Shown here one piece after another: positions 1 to 10,250 of a DNA stretch of 64,000 nt (position 1 is its first letter; every line of letters starts with the position of its first letter). Both the position numbers and the translations under genes were made by a program. Source of the stretch: Closterium sp. NIES-65 (Eukaryota > Streptophyta > Zygnematophyceae > Desmidiales > Closteriaceae); NCBI GenBank assembly GCA_948144175.1, contig CANXME010001988.1, positions 806,001 to 870,000 of the forward strand, given 5' to 3'. The notes under the pieces are model-generated. The model saw nothing but the letters and a program-made list of their open reading frames with translations, did not search any database and was not told the origin of the DNA.

Positions 1-715
1 CACAACATGGAGGCGCAATATTCATCATTAGCAACATGGGGATATGGCCTCGCCGTACACAGACCCTGTCACCGGAACCTACGCCAAATCCCATCTTCCC
101 ATTCAAGCGCAACAATCCCTTCACCACGGATCATGATTACAATGATGACAATAAGCAGGACCGTAACTTGCCAATCTTGTGCTCAAAAGCCCTCGGCACC
201 TGTACGAACCAAGGCCAGTACCCACCAACTAGAGCGCTTGTGAATGATTCTTAACATTTAACTCTCCGCACATGATCACCCCACGGCTCGCACTGCTCAC
301 ATGCAATATGACAAGCATCACAATATTTGGTACCTCGACAGCTCCTGCGGACAGCACATGGTGGGATCAAGGCTTTTCATCTCGAACGCCGTCCCCACTC
401 CCATGATCATGCACATTACCGCAACAACGAGAGGCTGCGCGCAAGGGATCGTCGTTGCGCAAGGCGCACGATACCAACACGCATATCTGTCAAACTACAT
501 TCGGACGTTACCATATCACCCTAAACGATGTGCGCATTACCCCAAACTTTTGCTTTGACCTGCTGCCAGCATCACAACTCATGGATTGTGGCGTCGAACT
601 CCGCATAGACCTGAGATCGCGCAACATCCTCCTTCACTACGCACACCTCGACAAGCCGCGAAATACCTAAGGAGAGCATGCTGTGTACCAAAGTTGATCT
701 TCCTTTACAGACTTT

Positions 716-845
716 TGTCAGAATATTATCTTATTGTTCTAGCCTGTAGTGGGGTGCTCTATAGCGAGTACAACCCTTCTAGGGTTTGCTATTTGTATCC
801 TCATTCTTGCTAGTTCAACCCTCTTTCTTCCTTCTAATTTTGTCA
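716..845 (+). repeat. 5' LTR of mini-element A1
   Basis: 130 bp, starts TGTCAGAATATT and ends TTTTGTCA. It contains a core shared with the other LTR families here (TAGTGGGGTGCTCTATAGCG, then CCCTTCTAGGG). Confidence 0.95.
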
Positions 846-915
846 TGGTATCAGAGCAGGTCGATCCCCTTGGATCGATCCTGTGGGTGGGTTTCCACCT
901 CGCTTCCGCTGCTAC
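846..915 (+). promoter_or_regulatory. Primer-binding site plus extended antisense tRNA-iMet-like leader (A1)
   Basis: The sense strand is complementary to the 3' end of plant initiator tRNA-Met (TGGTATCAGAGC). It then continues with blocks complementary to further tRNA parts in the correct order: CTGTGGGT (anticodon stem, 3' side) and CCACCTCGCTTCCGCTGC (17 of 18 against the D-arm/anticodon-stem region). Where the T arm should lie there is a perfect hairpin, TCGATCC/GGATCGA. The tRNA sequence used for comparison is from memory of the plant consensus. Confidence 0.75.
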
Positions 916-929
916 CTTTCCTTCCCGCC

Positions 930-1075
930 GTGCGCCCCGAGGCGCGCGGCGGTTTTCCTTCCCGCCGTGCGCCCCCAGGCGCGCGGCGATTTTCTGCCCG
1001 CCGTGCGCCCCGGGGCGCGCGGCGGTTCTTTGCCCGTTGTGCGCCCCGAGGCGCGCGGCGGGCGTCTGCCCTACC
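930..1075 (+). repeat. Four approximately 37 bp palindromic leader repeats in A1
   Basis: Each unit carries CGCCGTGCGCCCC followed by GAGGCGCGCGGCG or a near variant, which can fold into an 11 bp GC stem. The same hairpin repeat occurs three times in A2 and about five times in A3. Confidence 0.85.
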
Positions 1076-1405
1076 TTCGCGGGCGTCCGCCCTACGTCGC
1101 GGCCCCGCCCTACGTCGCGGCCCCGCCCTACGTCGCGGCCCCGCCCTACGTCGCGGCCCCGCCCTGCGTCGCGGCCCCGCCCCTCGAAGCGGCCCTGCCC
1201 TACGTCGCGGCCCAGCCCCGACCGTCGCGGCCCCGCCCTGTGTCGCGGCCCTGCCCCTCGAAGCGGCACTGCCCGACCGTCGCGGCCCCGCCCCTCGTCG
1301 CGGCCCCGCCCCTCGTCGCGGCCCCGCCCCTTGTCGCGGCCCCGCCCCTCGTCGCGGCCCCGCCCCTCGTCGCGGCCCCGCCCCTTGTCGCGGCCCCGCC
1401 CTCCA
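1076..1405 (+). repeat. Short GC-rich leader tandem repeats (CGTCGCGGCCCCGCCC unit)
   Basis: About twenty copies of a 15-18 bp unit built on CGCGGCCCCGCC. The same core recurs in the leaders of A2, A3, B1, B2, Copia-1, Copia-2 and Copia-4. A run of 21 C follows at 1443-1463. Confidence 0.9.
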
Positions 1406-2149
1406 ACCAGGCCCGTGGTGGGCCCATTTCACCACACCGCTTCCCCCCCCCCCCCCCCCCCCCTCCTCCCCCCCCTCCCCCTGCCATTTCCCGTCGTCCG
1501 TCGAGGCGACCTGAGGGGCGAGCTGTGGGGTGGCGGGTATGGGGGTGCTCGGTGTGCCTTCCTCCCTTTGCTCCTCCTCCTCCTTCGTCTCCCACTGCTG
1601 CAGCTGTCGCTGAGGGGGGTGGTTGTGTGGGAGACTGGGGTTTAGGGTTTAAGGGGGGTGCGTGGGAGTAGAGCTAGCGGTGTAGCAGTGGGTGTGTATC
1701 AGGGGGGGTGGGACTGTGTGCGGGAGGATGAGCGGAGGTTGCTAGTCTGTCGTCAGCAGCACCTGTAGTCCGGGGCGCTGTCCCGGTAGCCCAGTCGTAG
1801 CCAGCTGTGCCAGCCGCCCGTGGGTCCGTTGCCCGTCCGCCGCTATTTGAGCCACGGGGCCTGTTACTCCTGTAGTCCGGGCGCTGTCCGGTAGCCGCTG
1901 TGCCAGTGTGCCTCCTGTTACCCGTGTGCCTGCAGCTTCAGCCGTCGCCTCCTATCTCCTCTCCCCTCACTCTCTCTCCTCCTCCTCACTTGCCCGTTGT
2001 GACTACCACTAGCTCTGCTCATAATTGTGAACTCTAAACTATCTCTTCTTGAACTTGTGCTCAGAATGTGTGGTGACATTGTGATCCACCCTGAGCTTGT
2101 ACTGCTTTGCCTGCTCTGCTGATTACACCCCACTTTGGCTATGGGGGTG

Positions 2150-2279
2150 TGTCAGAATATTATCTTATTGTTCTAGCCTGTAGTGGGGTGCTCTATAGCG
2201 AGTACAATCCTTCTAGGGTTTGCTATTTGTATCCTCATTCTTGCTAGTTCAACCCTCTTTCTTCCTTCTAATTTTGTCA
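2150..2279 (+). repeat. 3' LTR of mini-element A1
   Basis: 130 bp, differing from the 5' copy by one base. It is preceded by the purine tract and followed by the ACTTT target duplication. Confidence 0.95.
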
Positions 2280-2320
2280 ACTTTCCCGTCGCACCACAAC
2301 CCGAATACACCAAAAAAAGG

Positions 2321-3147
2321 TGTGCAAATCTAGAGAGCAAAGTAAGAGAACGGGTCCCTCGCACCATTGCATCCAACTCACATATTGTTATATCATGAGC
2401 AGGTACGCGTTGGAAAGGTAAAGCACACCTTCAACCAAGATCTAAGCCAAACGCTATCACAATTCGAATGCGACCCTGTATCCTAGCGGAATTGCTAAGG
2501 AGCCATAATTTAAATCTATGATTAGCTTTAGCAAAAAATCATATCTTAAAAGTTATAAGTTTGACAATGTTCACAAGCCCAACTCTTGCCCTACAACAAT
2601 CCGCAACAACCCAATGTAACTCACTAGCAACACTGAAGATGTTACATTGAGTAGTATAGGTTTGTTGGTGCTTGTTGGTATGAGTTCAATTCTAGCCCGC
2701 AACAAGTCCAACGATCACATTTTGCCCAAGCTCTTACCCCACAATCATCTAGAGCAATATCCCACAACCAACTACATAAAAATCTCCCCATTGCTCGTGC
2801 TGGAGGTGGCTGAACACAAATGGGAAAAATCCTTCACTCAGGCCCCCCTTGCCCAGGGAGGGACACCATCCTCAGCATGATGTCATCAAGGGAGAAAAAT
2901 ATCGACCCTTCCCCATCCTGCTTAGGCACCAGGACAATATGGGGCTGCATCCCCAACAAAGACATGCACACACATGGGAAGGGGTTTGGTGAGTATGTTG
3001 GCTGCTTGGCGATTGGTCGGACACCACCTGAGGATCACCTCACCACTAGCCACCATCTTCCAAAAGAAATGTCACCGAACCTGCATGTGCTAGGGGCAGC
3101 CATGCATTATGTGCAAGGGCAATGGCAGATTGGTTGTCCACAAACAC
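2321..3147 (-). mobile_element. Copia-6 relic, copy 1, LTR-side part
   Basis: From 2321 (TGTGCAAATCTAGAGAGC) the sequence matches 29728 onward, the left end of a second Copia-6 copy. The first approximately 500 bp are its LTR. About 2850-3147 correspond to the RNase H end on the minus strand. Copia-5 interrupts it at 3148 and it resumes at about 8709. It is broken and old. Confidence 0.7.
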
Positions 3148-3918
3148 TGTCAGAGACTAAGGAGTCTAGATCTTTTAGGGGCCGAAATATCTCAAAATCG
3201 TCAACTACAATTCTGGACAGAAAATTTGTTGTCACAAGAAACGTCGTCGACAAAAAACCAACTGCTAGAATTCTTTCAAACTCGAGTATGTTGTAGCCTT
3301 TGACCGATGCTATCTTTCCTCATTTTAATCGTATCAAAATATGAAGTATTACTTGAGTTGTGAATTTCGGGGGTATGCTGCTATAGAAACGTAACTCAAT
3401 CACAATAGTCTCACAAGTTGCACACAAGAAAGTTAGAGTAGCAATAAACCAGGTAGGAGGGAAGACGAGGACAAGAGGGAAGGTCCCCAAGGAGTCCCCA
3501 ACCAACGAAACCCCATAGTCACACCAAATCCCTTCCCTATAGGCACCCCAACTTTGACTTTTGTCACTTTCCCAACCCATGCCATCCACCTTGGCCACAC
3601 TTGCAAACCTGGTCTGGCTTCTCCCAACTACGTGGCATCATCTACAGTAGGAGTGACGAGTTTCTCAGCCCCCAAAAGTGTATACCCTATATAGAGTCAC
3701 TCAACAAATTCTCAAAGTCGTCGCATCACAATCAAAACTTAGAACAATCATAACTTTCTTGTTTTTGCTCCAATCGTGACGATTCTTGGTTTGTCGGAAA
3801 GCTTTTGAGCAGAGGAGTCACTTCAGATATCTGCTCAAGCCAATCAACATTCACAAACACTCAGAAAATCCAAACCACGCCAAATACAAATTCTTGCACA
3901 CACCACGCATGTAACGCA
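3148..3918 (-). repeat. 3' LTR of Copia-5 (right end approximate)
   Basis: Aligns over its length with 7923-8708. Shared landmarks are GGCCGAAATATCTCAAAATC near the start and ATTCTTGCACACACCACGCA near the end. Confidence 0.8.
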
Positions 3919-3929
3919 CCACCTCCTCA

Positions 3930-6900
3930 TCAGCATAGGGATGAAATGGAATGAAACAGCTTCCTGTCACTCTCACCCACCACCTCCTCATCAGCATAGG
4001 GATCCACAATGAACCCCGAAGGCAGTGGGATGGCTGGCTTTCCTCCATCTTGCAGCCCATACTTCTCAGCCAGCCCCTCACAGTACTTCCTCGTGTGCAA
4101 CCTCAACACTCCGTTGTCAAGGTCCCTCTCCATATGCATCCTGAGATAGTACATCACATCTCCAATCTTGGAGCACTTGAAGTGCATCTCCAACATCTCC
4201 TCCACATGGTCAATCATCGCAGACGACTCCAAGAAGTCGTCCACATACACCAGGAGCATGAGGAAATGCTCCTTCTCTTGCAGCAGGAACAGGCTGTGAT
4301 CACACCCGCTCTTCTTGAATCCCCCAACCAGCAGTGTCTCCTCCAGCTTGTGGTACCATGCACGAGGAGCCTGCTTCAAGCCATAAATGGCTTTCTTCAG
4401 CTGGCACACCCTGCCGCTCCCATCATCCAACCCCTCAGGCTGCTGCATGTACAGCTCCTCCACAATGATCCCATTGAGAAAGGTAGTTGTGATGTCCATC
4501 TGTTTGATCCTCCATCCGTGGTTTGCAGCCATTCCCAACATAACTCTCACTGTAGTCCCTTTCCCCAAAGGAGAAAAAATCTCATCAAAGTCCTTCCCCT
4601 TTGTCTGCTAGAACCCCTTAGCGACAAGCCTTGACTTGTAGCGGATCAGCTCCCCATCAGGTCCTTACTTGTGCCTGAAGATCATATTGGAAGAAATAGC
4701 CTTCTCCCAAGGAGGAAGCTCACAAAGCTCCCACGTTTCATTCTCCAGCACAGAGTCATACTCCTCCTTCACACTCTGCTTCCACTTCTCAGCAACAGGC
4801 CCACTCAAGGCCTCGGCAACCGTCTTGGGCTCAAGGACTCACTGCCCAGTAGCAGTGCGCAATCTCATCCTCATCACACTGCTTGATCACACTCCCAGCT
4901 CGCACCATACTTTGCTTTCCAAAACTAGGATAAGTTAGCCTGTTAGGAGGGCGCACATCCCTCCTAACAGGCAAGCAAATGTTGGGCATGTGGTGGAGCA
5001 TCTTGCTGTTGCTGCTGCGGCTGCTGCTACTGCTGCTGCTGCGGCTGCTGCTGCTCCTCCACCTCAGGTTCTCCCCCATCCTTAGTCACCCCAGAGATCT
5101 CGTGCTCTGAGACAGTGACCTGCACTTGCCTCGAAGGCCGCTGCACCTCATCAGCCTCAATGATCAGCGGTGTAGTAGAAAGCTTCTGCTGCTGCTGCTT
5201 CCACCCCTTGTAGTACAAGGACTCAAGGAACTTCACATCCCTTGAGACAGTCAGCTGCTGGCTGGTCAAGTCCCATATCAACCAGCCCTTGTGATCTTTA
5301 GCAAGCCCCAAGTGCACACCTCATCTCCCAGAAGCTTCCAGCTTTCCCCTTTTCTCCTTAGGCACATGAAACTCCACCATGCACCCACAGGCTCTCAACA
5401 TGTTGACTACTGATGCACTCCCATACCACTTGGTGTAGGGGACCCACTACTTGTCCCCCACAGTCGCAAACACCCTGTTCTTCACAAGGGCAACCTGCCG
5501 CAGTGCAGTCATTCAAAACGAATCCGGCAGCCCTGCACGCCCAAGGAGAGTGCGAGCACCTTCCTGCAGGGTCCGGTTGAACCACTCAGCCACCCCGTTC
5601 TGCTGAGGATTGTAGGGCACCGTGAGCTGATGCTGGATCCCCTTCTTCTTTATCAACGCCTCAAAGTCAGCGCCAATAAACTCTCCCCCGTTGTCGGTGC
5701 GGATCACCTTCACCTTTTGTCCACTCTCCCTTTGTGCCCTCGGTATCTACTCCTTTAGGAAAGCCACTGCCACCTTCCCCTTGGACTTGAGAGGGTACAC
5801 CCACACTGCTCACGTGTGGTCATCCACAATCATCAAGAAGTAGTGGCTGCCCGAGGGAGAAGGGGCCCTCGTAGGGCCCACCACATCCATGTGCACAAGC
5901 GCAAGTGGAGCGTTGGCAGGTCCCGTGCTGTTGTTAAAGAGGAAACATCGTGAACTTCGTTTGAAGGCATGTAGGGCATCTCCCAATCTCCTTTGCTGCC
6001 CCCTTCACCTCCAACCCCTTCAAGCTCCCATCCTTCACCAATTTATGCAGCATAGGAATGTTAATGTAGCACAGCCTCTCGTGCCACGTTTCCTAGTCAG
6101 CCTCACCACTCCCAGATGAAGCCTTTGCCCGTGCAGCTATCGCATCCACACCAGCAAGCACCTCACCATGTGGCTGCTGTGGCTTCTAGACCTTGGCTGC
6201 AACCAGGGCCCCAGCAGTTGGTGCAGTCTCCTCTCCTCCCGCAGTTGCTTCAGCCGTTGCTGCTGCCGCTGCCGTTGCAGGAGGTTTCCTGTTCCAAGGG
6301 ATTATGGGCAGCTGCCACAGGTCCTTGATGCAGCTGCTCTTCTCCTCCAAATCCCACAGCAGCAACTTCCCAAGCATTGCGCGGCAGCTGGTTGGGCCGA
6401 ATGTAACTTTGGCCTTGCTAATCTGCAGCTGGCGCACCGAAAGAAGGTTAGCGGACAAACCTTCAACTACTCGGACATTCCCAAGCCCCACAAGCTCCCC
6501 ATTGGCTCCCATCACCTTGGCATTTCCAACACCGGTCACAGGGAGCAAAGCACTTGAAGCGGCAGCCACAAATTTGATTTTCCCAGGGGTTTTTACCTCG
6601 TCAAGCAAATCTGCCCATGGGGTCATGTGACTTGTGCAACCTGAGTCTATCACCCAGTGAGTGAGGGGGTGCATCACAACCTTCCCAACCAAACCCACAT
6701 CACACCCACTCCCTTGCACATCCTCAACCATGAGGAACATCTCAGGAGAAGCTTTACCTTGTGCACCTGAACCTTGCACAGCGCCACCTCGTGCACGTTC
6801 ACCACTTGGCGGCTTCATGCCTGGAGGTGCCCATCCCTCACGCCGGCTGAAACGCTTGAACCATGGGTGGCCAACCTTCTTGCAGTACCAGCACGCACCC

Positions 6901-7690
6901 TCCATTCGGGTGCTCCCCCTGCCACCAGAGCTCCCATGCCCTTCATTGTAGTCACCTCGGCCTCTAACTCTGCCAAAGCCTCTCCCACGACCTCGGCCTC
7001 TCCCACCCCCTCTTCCTCTACTGCATCCTACATTTCCATACCCCTCAGCAGTTTTGTTGGCAGCGCTGCCTCCCATGTGGCGCCTGCGGAAGTCCTCCTA
7101 CAGAATTTGTTGTCGTAGCCACTCAGGCGTCCACCGGTCCTGCTGAGTGTTGAGGGTGGGGATGAGGTTGTCCCAGGTATTGTCAAGCACCGAGATGATC
7201 TTGGTGCACTGCTGCATCTGCCACACTTTCTGCCCGCCGCTGCCATCCTCCCATAGGTGTCCTTGATCTTGTCAAGGACCGGCTTCACACCATCACCCGG
7301 TCGCATGGAGAGGGGAGCCAGCTCCTTCTCCAACACAATCACCATCGGCAGCGTGTTGGGCTGAATCACATCGCGCAGTAGCTTCCACGCCTTCGGTCCG
7401 GAATCATCCAGGTCCACTAAGTATTTGATGTGCTGGAACACATCGTTGTTGACTGATTGGAGGATGAGGTTGTACAGCACTGCACTCTTCTTAATCCATC
7501 GATCGCGAGCATCTCCTTCCTCCAGCATCTTCTCTTCCCCCATTGCAAATTTCAGCAGCTTGTAGCGCTTGAAGAGCCTCCTCATTCGGCCGCTCCATTC
7601 CTCATAATTCGAGCCATCCAAAGCCTCAATCTTGGATGGTGGCGGCTCACTCATTTTCTCAGCTACTTCTCTACTCCCTTGACTCATCTT
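3930..7690 (-). pseudogene. Copia-5 gag-pol coding remains
   Basis: Retroelement polyprotein remains, N to C on the minus strand: gag, CX2CX4H-type knuckle, DSG protease, integrase with DNGGEF, and Copia-type RT with YVDD. A CAG/CTG repeat at about 5005-5055 encodes a glutamine run in the linker between integrase and RT. The coding region is broken several times and is a fossil. Confidence 0.8.
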
Positions 7691-7922
7691 CTTTTTTACC
7701 GAATCGCAAATTTCAGCTCCCCCTTGCTGTCCACACCGAAGTCCCACACAATTTTTACAAGTGTCGGCGCCAACGAAATTTCGACAGAGTTTCCCCTAAG
7801 CAGAAGTCACATGCATCCCTTAGAACTCCACTTAGGCACGCCCACAGGCCATCGTGGGTCTAGGAGGGTCTTCACACCTCAGTAGACTCTTCACGAAGTC
7901 CTTAATCGGCTCTGATACCACT

Positions 7923-8708
7923 TGTTAGAGACTAAGGACGGAGTCTATAGCGTTTAGTGGCCGAAATATCTCAAAATCGTCAATTACAATTCTGGACAGA
8001 AAAGTCATCGTCACAAGAAACGCCGTCCACGAAAACCCACCATTAGAATTCTTTTAAACTCAAGTATGGTGTAGCCCTTGACCGAGACTATCTTTCCCAA
8101 TTTGAATAGTATCAAATTATGAAGTATAACTCGAGTTGTGAAGTTCGGCGCACTTGTGGGTATGCTGCCATAGAAACTTAACTCAATCACAATATTCTCA
8201 CAAGTTGCACACAAGAAAGTTAGAGTAGCAATGAACCAGGTAGGAGGGAAGATGAGGAGAGGGAAGGTTACCAAGGAGTCCCCAACCAAGGAAACCCCAT
8301 AGTCACACCAAATCATTTCCCTATAGGCACCCCAACTTTGACCTTTGTCACTTTCCCAACCCATGCCATCCACCTTACTCAACTTGGCCACACTTGCCAA
8401 CCTGGTTTGGCTCCTCCCAACTACTTGGCATCATCTTCAGTAGGAGTGACGAATTTCCCAACCCCTAAAAGTCTATACTCCATATAGATTCACTCCACAA
8501 ATTTTCGAAGTCGTCGCATCACAATCAAAAATTTGAACGATCATAACTTTCTCGTTCTTGCTCCAATTGTGACGATTCTTGGTTTGTTGGAAAGCTCTTA
8601 AGCAGAGTCACTTCAGATATCTGCTCAAGCAAATTAACATTTGCACATACTCAGAAAATCCAAACCACGCCAAATACAAATTCTTGCACACACCACGCAT
8701 GCAATGCA
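7923..8708 (-). repeat. 5' LTR of Copia-5 (right end approximate)
   Basis: Lies directly beyond the primer site CTCTGATACCA at 7909-7920. It matches the 3148-3918 copy with clear divergence. Confidence 0.8.
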
Positions 8709-10250
8709 CGATCATAAGATGGAAGGCAGACTGACGTGAATGCAAATGATTGCATCACATAACAAAATAATATATTTACTCCCTGTGGTGGACAGAGCAA
8801 TCACTGGCTGCTGTAAGAATCCCAATCACTAGACCATTGGGATAAAAGGGCTTGTTAAGTAGCGGGTCAGAGTGCGCCCATAACCCCCTAGGCAAACGCG
8901 CCTGTAACCCCCCGTAGGATCAATCGGGCATCCACGGTGCAGATCTACTGACACCCCCCCACACTGGGAGGCCCAGGACTGAGCACAGCGGCAACGGCCT
9001 ACATGTGCATACACCGGGATTCGAACCCGAGACCTTCGCTCTGATACCATGTCACAATCCCAACCACTAGACCATTGGGATAAGAGGGCTTGTTTCAGTA
9101 GCGGGTCAGTGCGCCCATAACCCCCCAGGCAACCGTGCCTGTAACCCTTCCCTAGGATCAATCGGGGATCACCAGTGGACCTCTGACACCCCCCCTCACT
9201 GGGATGCCCGAAGTGCACACACCGGGATTCGAACCCGAGACCTTCGCTCTGGATACCATCTCAGAATCCCAACCACTAGACCATTGGGATAAAAGGGCTT
9301 ATTTAAGTAACGGGTCAGTGCGCCCATAACCCCCCAGGCAAACGCGCCTCTAACCCCCTCCAGGATCATTCGGGCATCCACAGTGCAGATCTACTGACAC
9401 CCCCCCACACTGGGAGGCCCAGGACTAAGCACAGCGGCAACGGCCTACATGTGCATACACCGGGAATCGAACCCGAGACCGCTCTGATACCATGTTAGAA
9501 TCCCAACCACTAGACCATTGGGATAAAAGGGCTTGTTTCAGTAGCGGGTCAGTGCGCCCATAACCCCCCAGGCGAACGCGCCTGTAACCCTCTCCAGGAT
9601 CAATCGGGCGTCCACAGTGCAGATCTACTGACACCCCCCCACACTGGGAGGCCCAGGACTAAGCACAGCGGCAACGGCCTACATATGCATACACCGGGAA
9701 TCGAACCCGAGACCGCTCTGATAGCATGTCAGAATCCCAACCACTAGACCACTGGGATAAAAGGGCTTGTTAAGTAGCGGGTCAGTGAGCCCATAACCCC
9801 CCAGGCAAACGCGCCTGTAACCCCCTCCAGGACCATTCGGGCATCCACAGTGCAGATCTAGTGACACCCCCCCACACTGGGAGGCCCAGGACTAAGCACA
9901 GCGGCAACGGCCTACATGTGCATACACCGGGAATCGAACCCGAGACCGCTCTAATAACATGTCAGAATCCCAACCACTAGACCATTGGGATAAAAGGGCT
10001 TGTTTCAGTAGCGGGTCAGTGCGCCCATAACCCCCTAGGCGAACGCGCCTGTAACCCTCTCCAGGATCAATCGAGCGTCCACAGTGCAGATCTACTGACA
10101 GCTGCCTCTTGCTTTGCCAAGAGATGGCTGCACCATAGAGGCAATAGAGCATAGTCGGTGTGGCTGTTGCGGCTAGCTGAATCTCTAGTAGAGCCTGCAT
10201 TATCAAAGCCCACCAGCTCAACTTGAGACTCACTGCGTGCGGGCAAATAC
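8709..10250 (-). mobile_element. Copia-6 relic, copy 1, RNase H part, interrupted by tandem-LTR array C1
   Basis: 8709-8811 and 10101-10250 match the minus-strand RNase H region of Copia-6 copy 2 (30.6-30.9 kb). For example, GCTGCCTCTTGCTTTGCCAA occurs at 10101 and near 30740. The microelement array sits between the two parts. Beyond about 10250 the sequence changes to Copia-7. Confidence 0.65.
8812..10100 (-). mobile_element. Tandem-LTR microelement C, array of six LTRs and five internal segments
   Basis: Six LTR units lie at 8812-8953, 9050-9188, 9259-9399, 9493-9633, 9727-9866 and 9960-10100 (139-142 bp). They are separated by internal segments of 96, 70, 93, 93 and 93 bp. On the minus strand each full LTR runs from TGTCAGTAGATC to GGGATTCTGACA, and each internal segment begins TGGTATCAGAGCG and ends in a G-rich tract. 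The whole array is bounded by the perfect target duplication GCTGC (8807-8811 and 10101-10105). There is no coding capacity. The units carry tRNA-like A-box (TGGTCTAGTGG) and B-box (GGTTCGAATCC) motifs. Confidence 0.92.

Larger units (their letters stand above)
716..2279 (+). mobile_element. Mini-LTR element A1 (TRIM-like, non-autonomous), looks structurally whole
   Basis: A 1564 bp element with 130 bp terminal direct repeats at 716-845 and 2150-2279 (129/130 identical). It is flanked by the perfect 5 bp target duplication ACTTT (711-715 and 2280-2284). Next to the left LTR is the primer site TGGTATCAGAGCAGG (846). Just before the right LTR is a purine-rich tract, GGCTATGGGGGTG. The interior is GC-rich tandem repeats and an untranslated-like 3' part, with no gag or pol similarity. 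Long open frames in the repeats are by-products of base composition. It must use proteins from elsewhere. The near-identical LTRs mean a recent insertion. Confidence 0.95.
1..2320 (+). mobile_element. Copia-7 relic, left part (protease region), interrupted by mini-LTR element A1
   Basis: Broken Ty1/Copia pol remains on the plus strand. Residues around 320-670 read like the Copia protease and following segment (NIWYLDSSCGQHMVGS, then a segment ending in an LLPASQLMDCGVEL-like stretch). They resemble the DSCCGQHMCSS protease of Copia-3 at about 40.4 kb. The relic resumes after element A1 and stops near 2320, where a Copia-6 LTR begins. Integrase, RT and RNase H remains of the same type and strand reappear at 10.25-13.36 kb, so the two stretches are probably one old element split by later insertions. 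It is old and carries many breaks. Confidence 0.65.
3148..8708 (-). mobile_element. Copia-5, worn Ty1/Copia with about 780 bp LTRs
   Basis: Both LTRs begin TGTYAGAGACTAAGG (3148 and 7923) and end near 3918 and 8708; these right ends are approximate. They differ at many positions, so the insertion is old. The initiator-Met primer site lies at about 7909-7920 (CTCTGATACCA on the plus strand). Minus-strand order: gag about 7030-7660 (SEPPPSKIEALDGSNYEEW), zinc knuckle near 6870 (CWYCKKVGHPWF), protease near 6640 (VIDSGCTSHM), integrase about 5510-5715 (KVIRTDNGGEF, PQQNGVAE) and RT about 3930-4570 (YVDDF). RNase H is not seen. The element is broken several times. I could not recognise a matching target duplication. 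Confidence 0.85.

Noticed and set aside
749-1671. Long overlapping open frames rich in Pro, Arg and Ala on both strands
   Set aside because: They come from GC-rich tandem repeats in the mini-element leader, are open in several frames at once, and share no domain. The same explanation applies at 20143-21349, 23076-23830, 26629-27522, 37722-38656 and 51828-52667.
8829-10233. CRISPR-like regular repeats
   Set aside because: The period is about 235 bp with alternating 141 and 93 bp parts, no short repeat/unique spacer pattern, and a target duplication. It is a tandem-LTR element.
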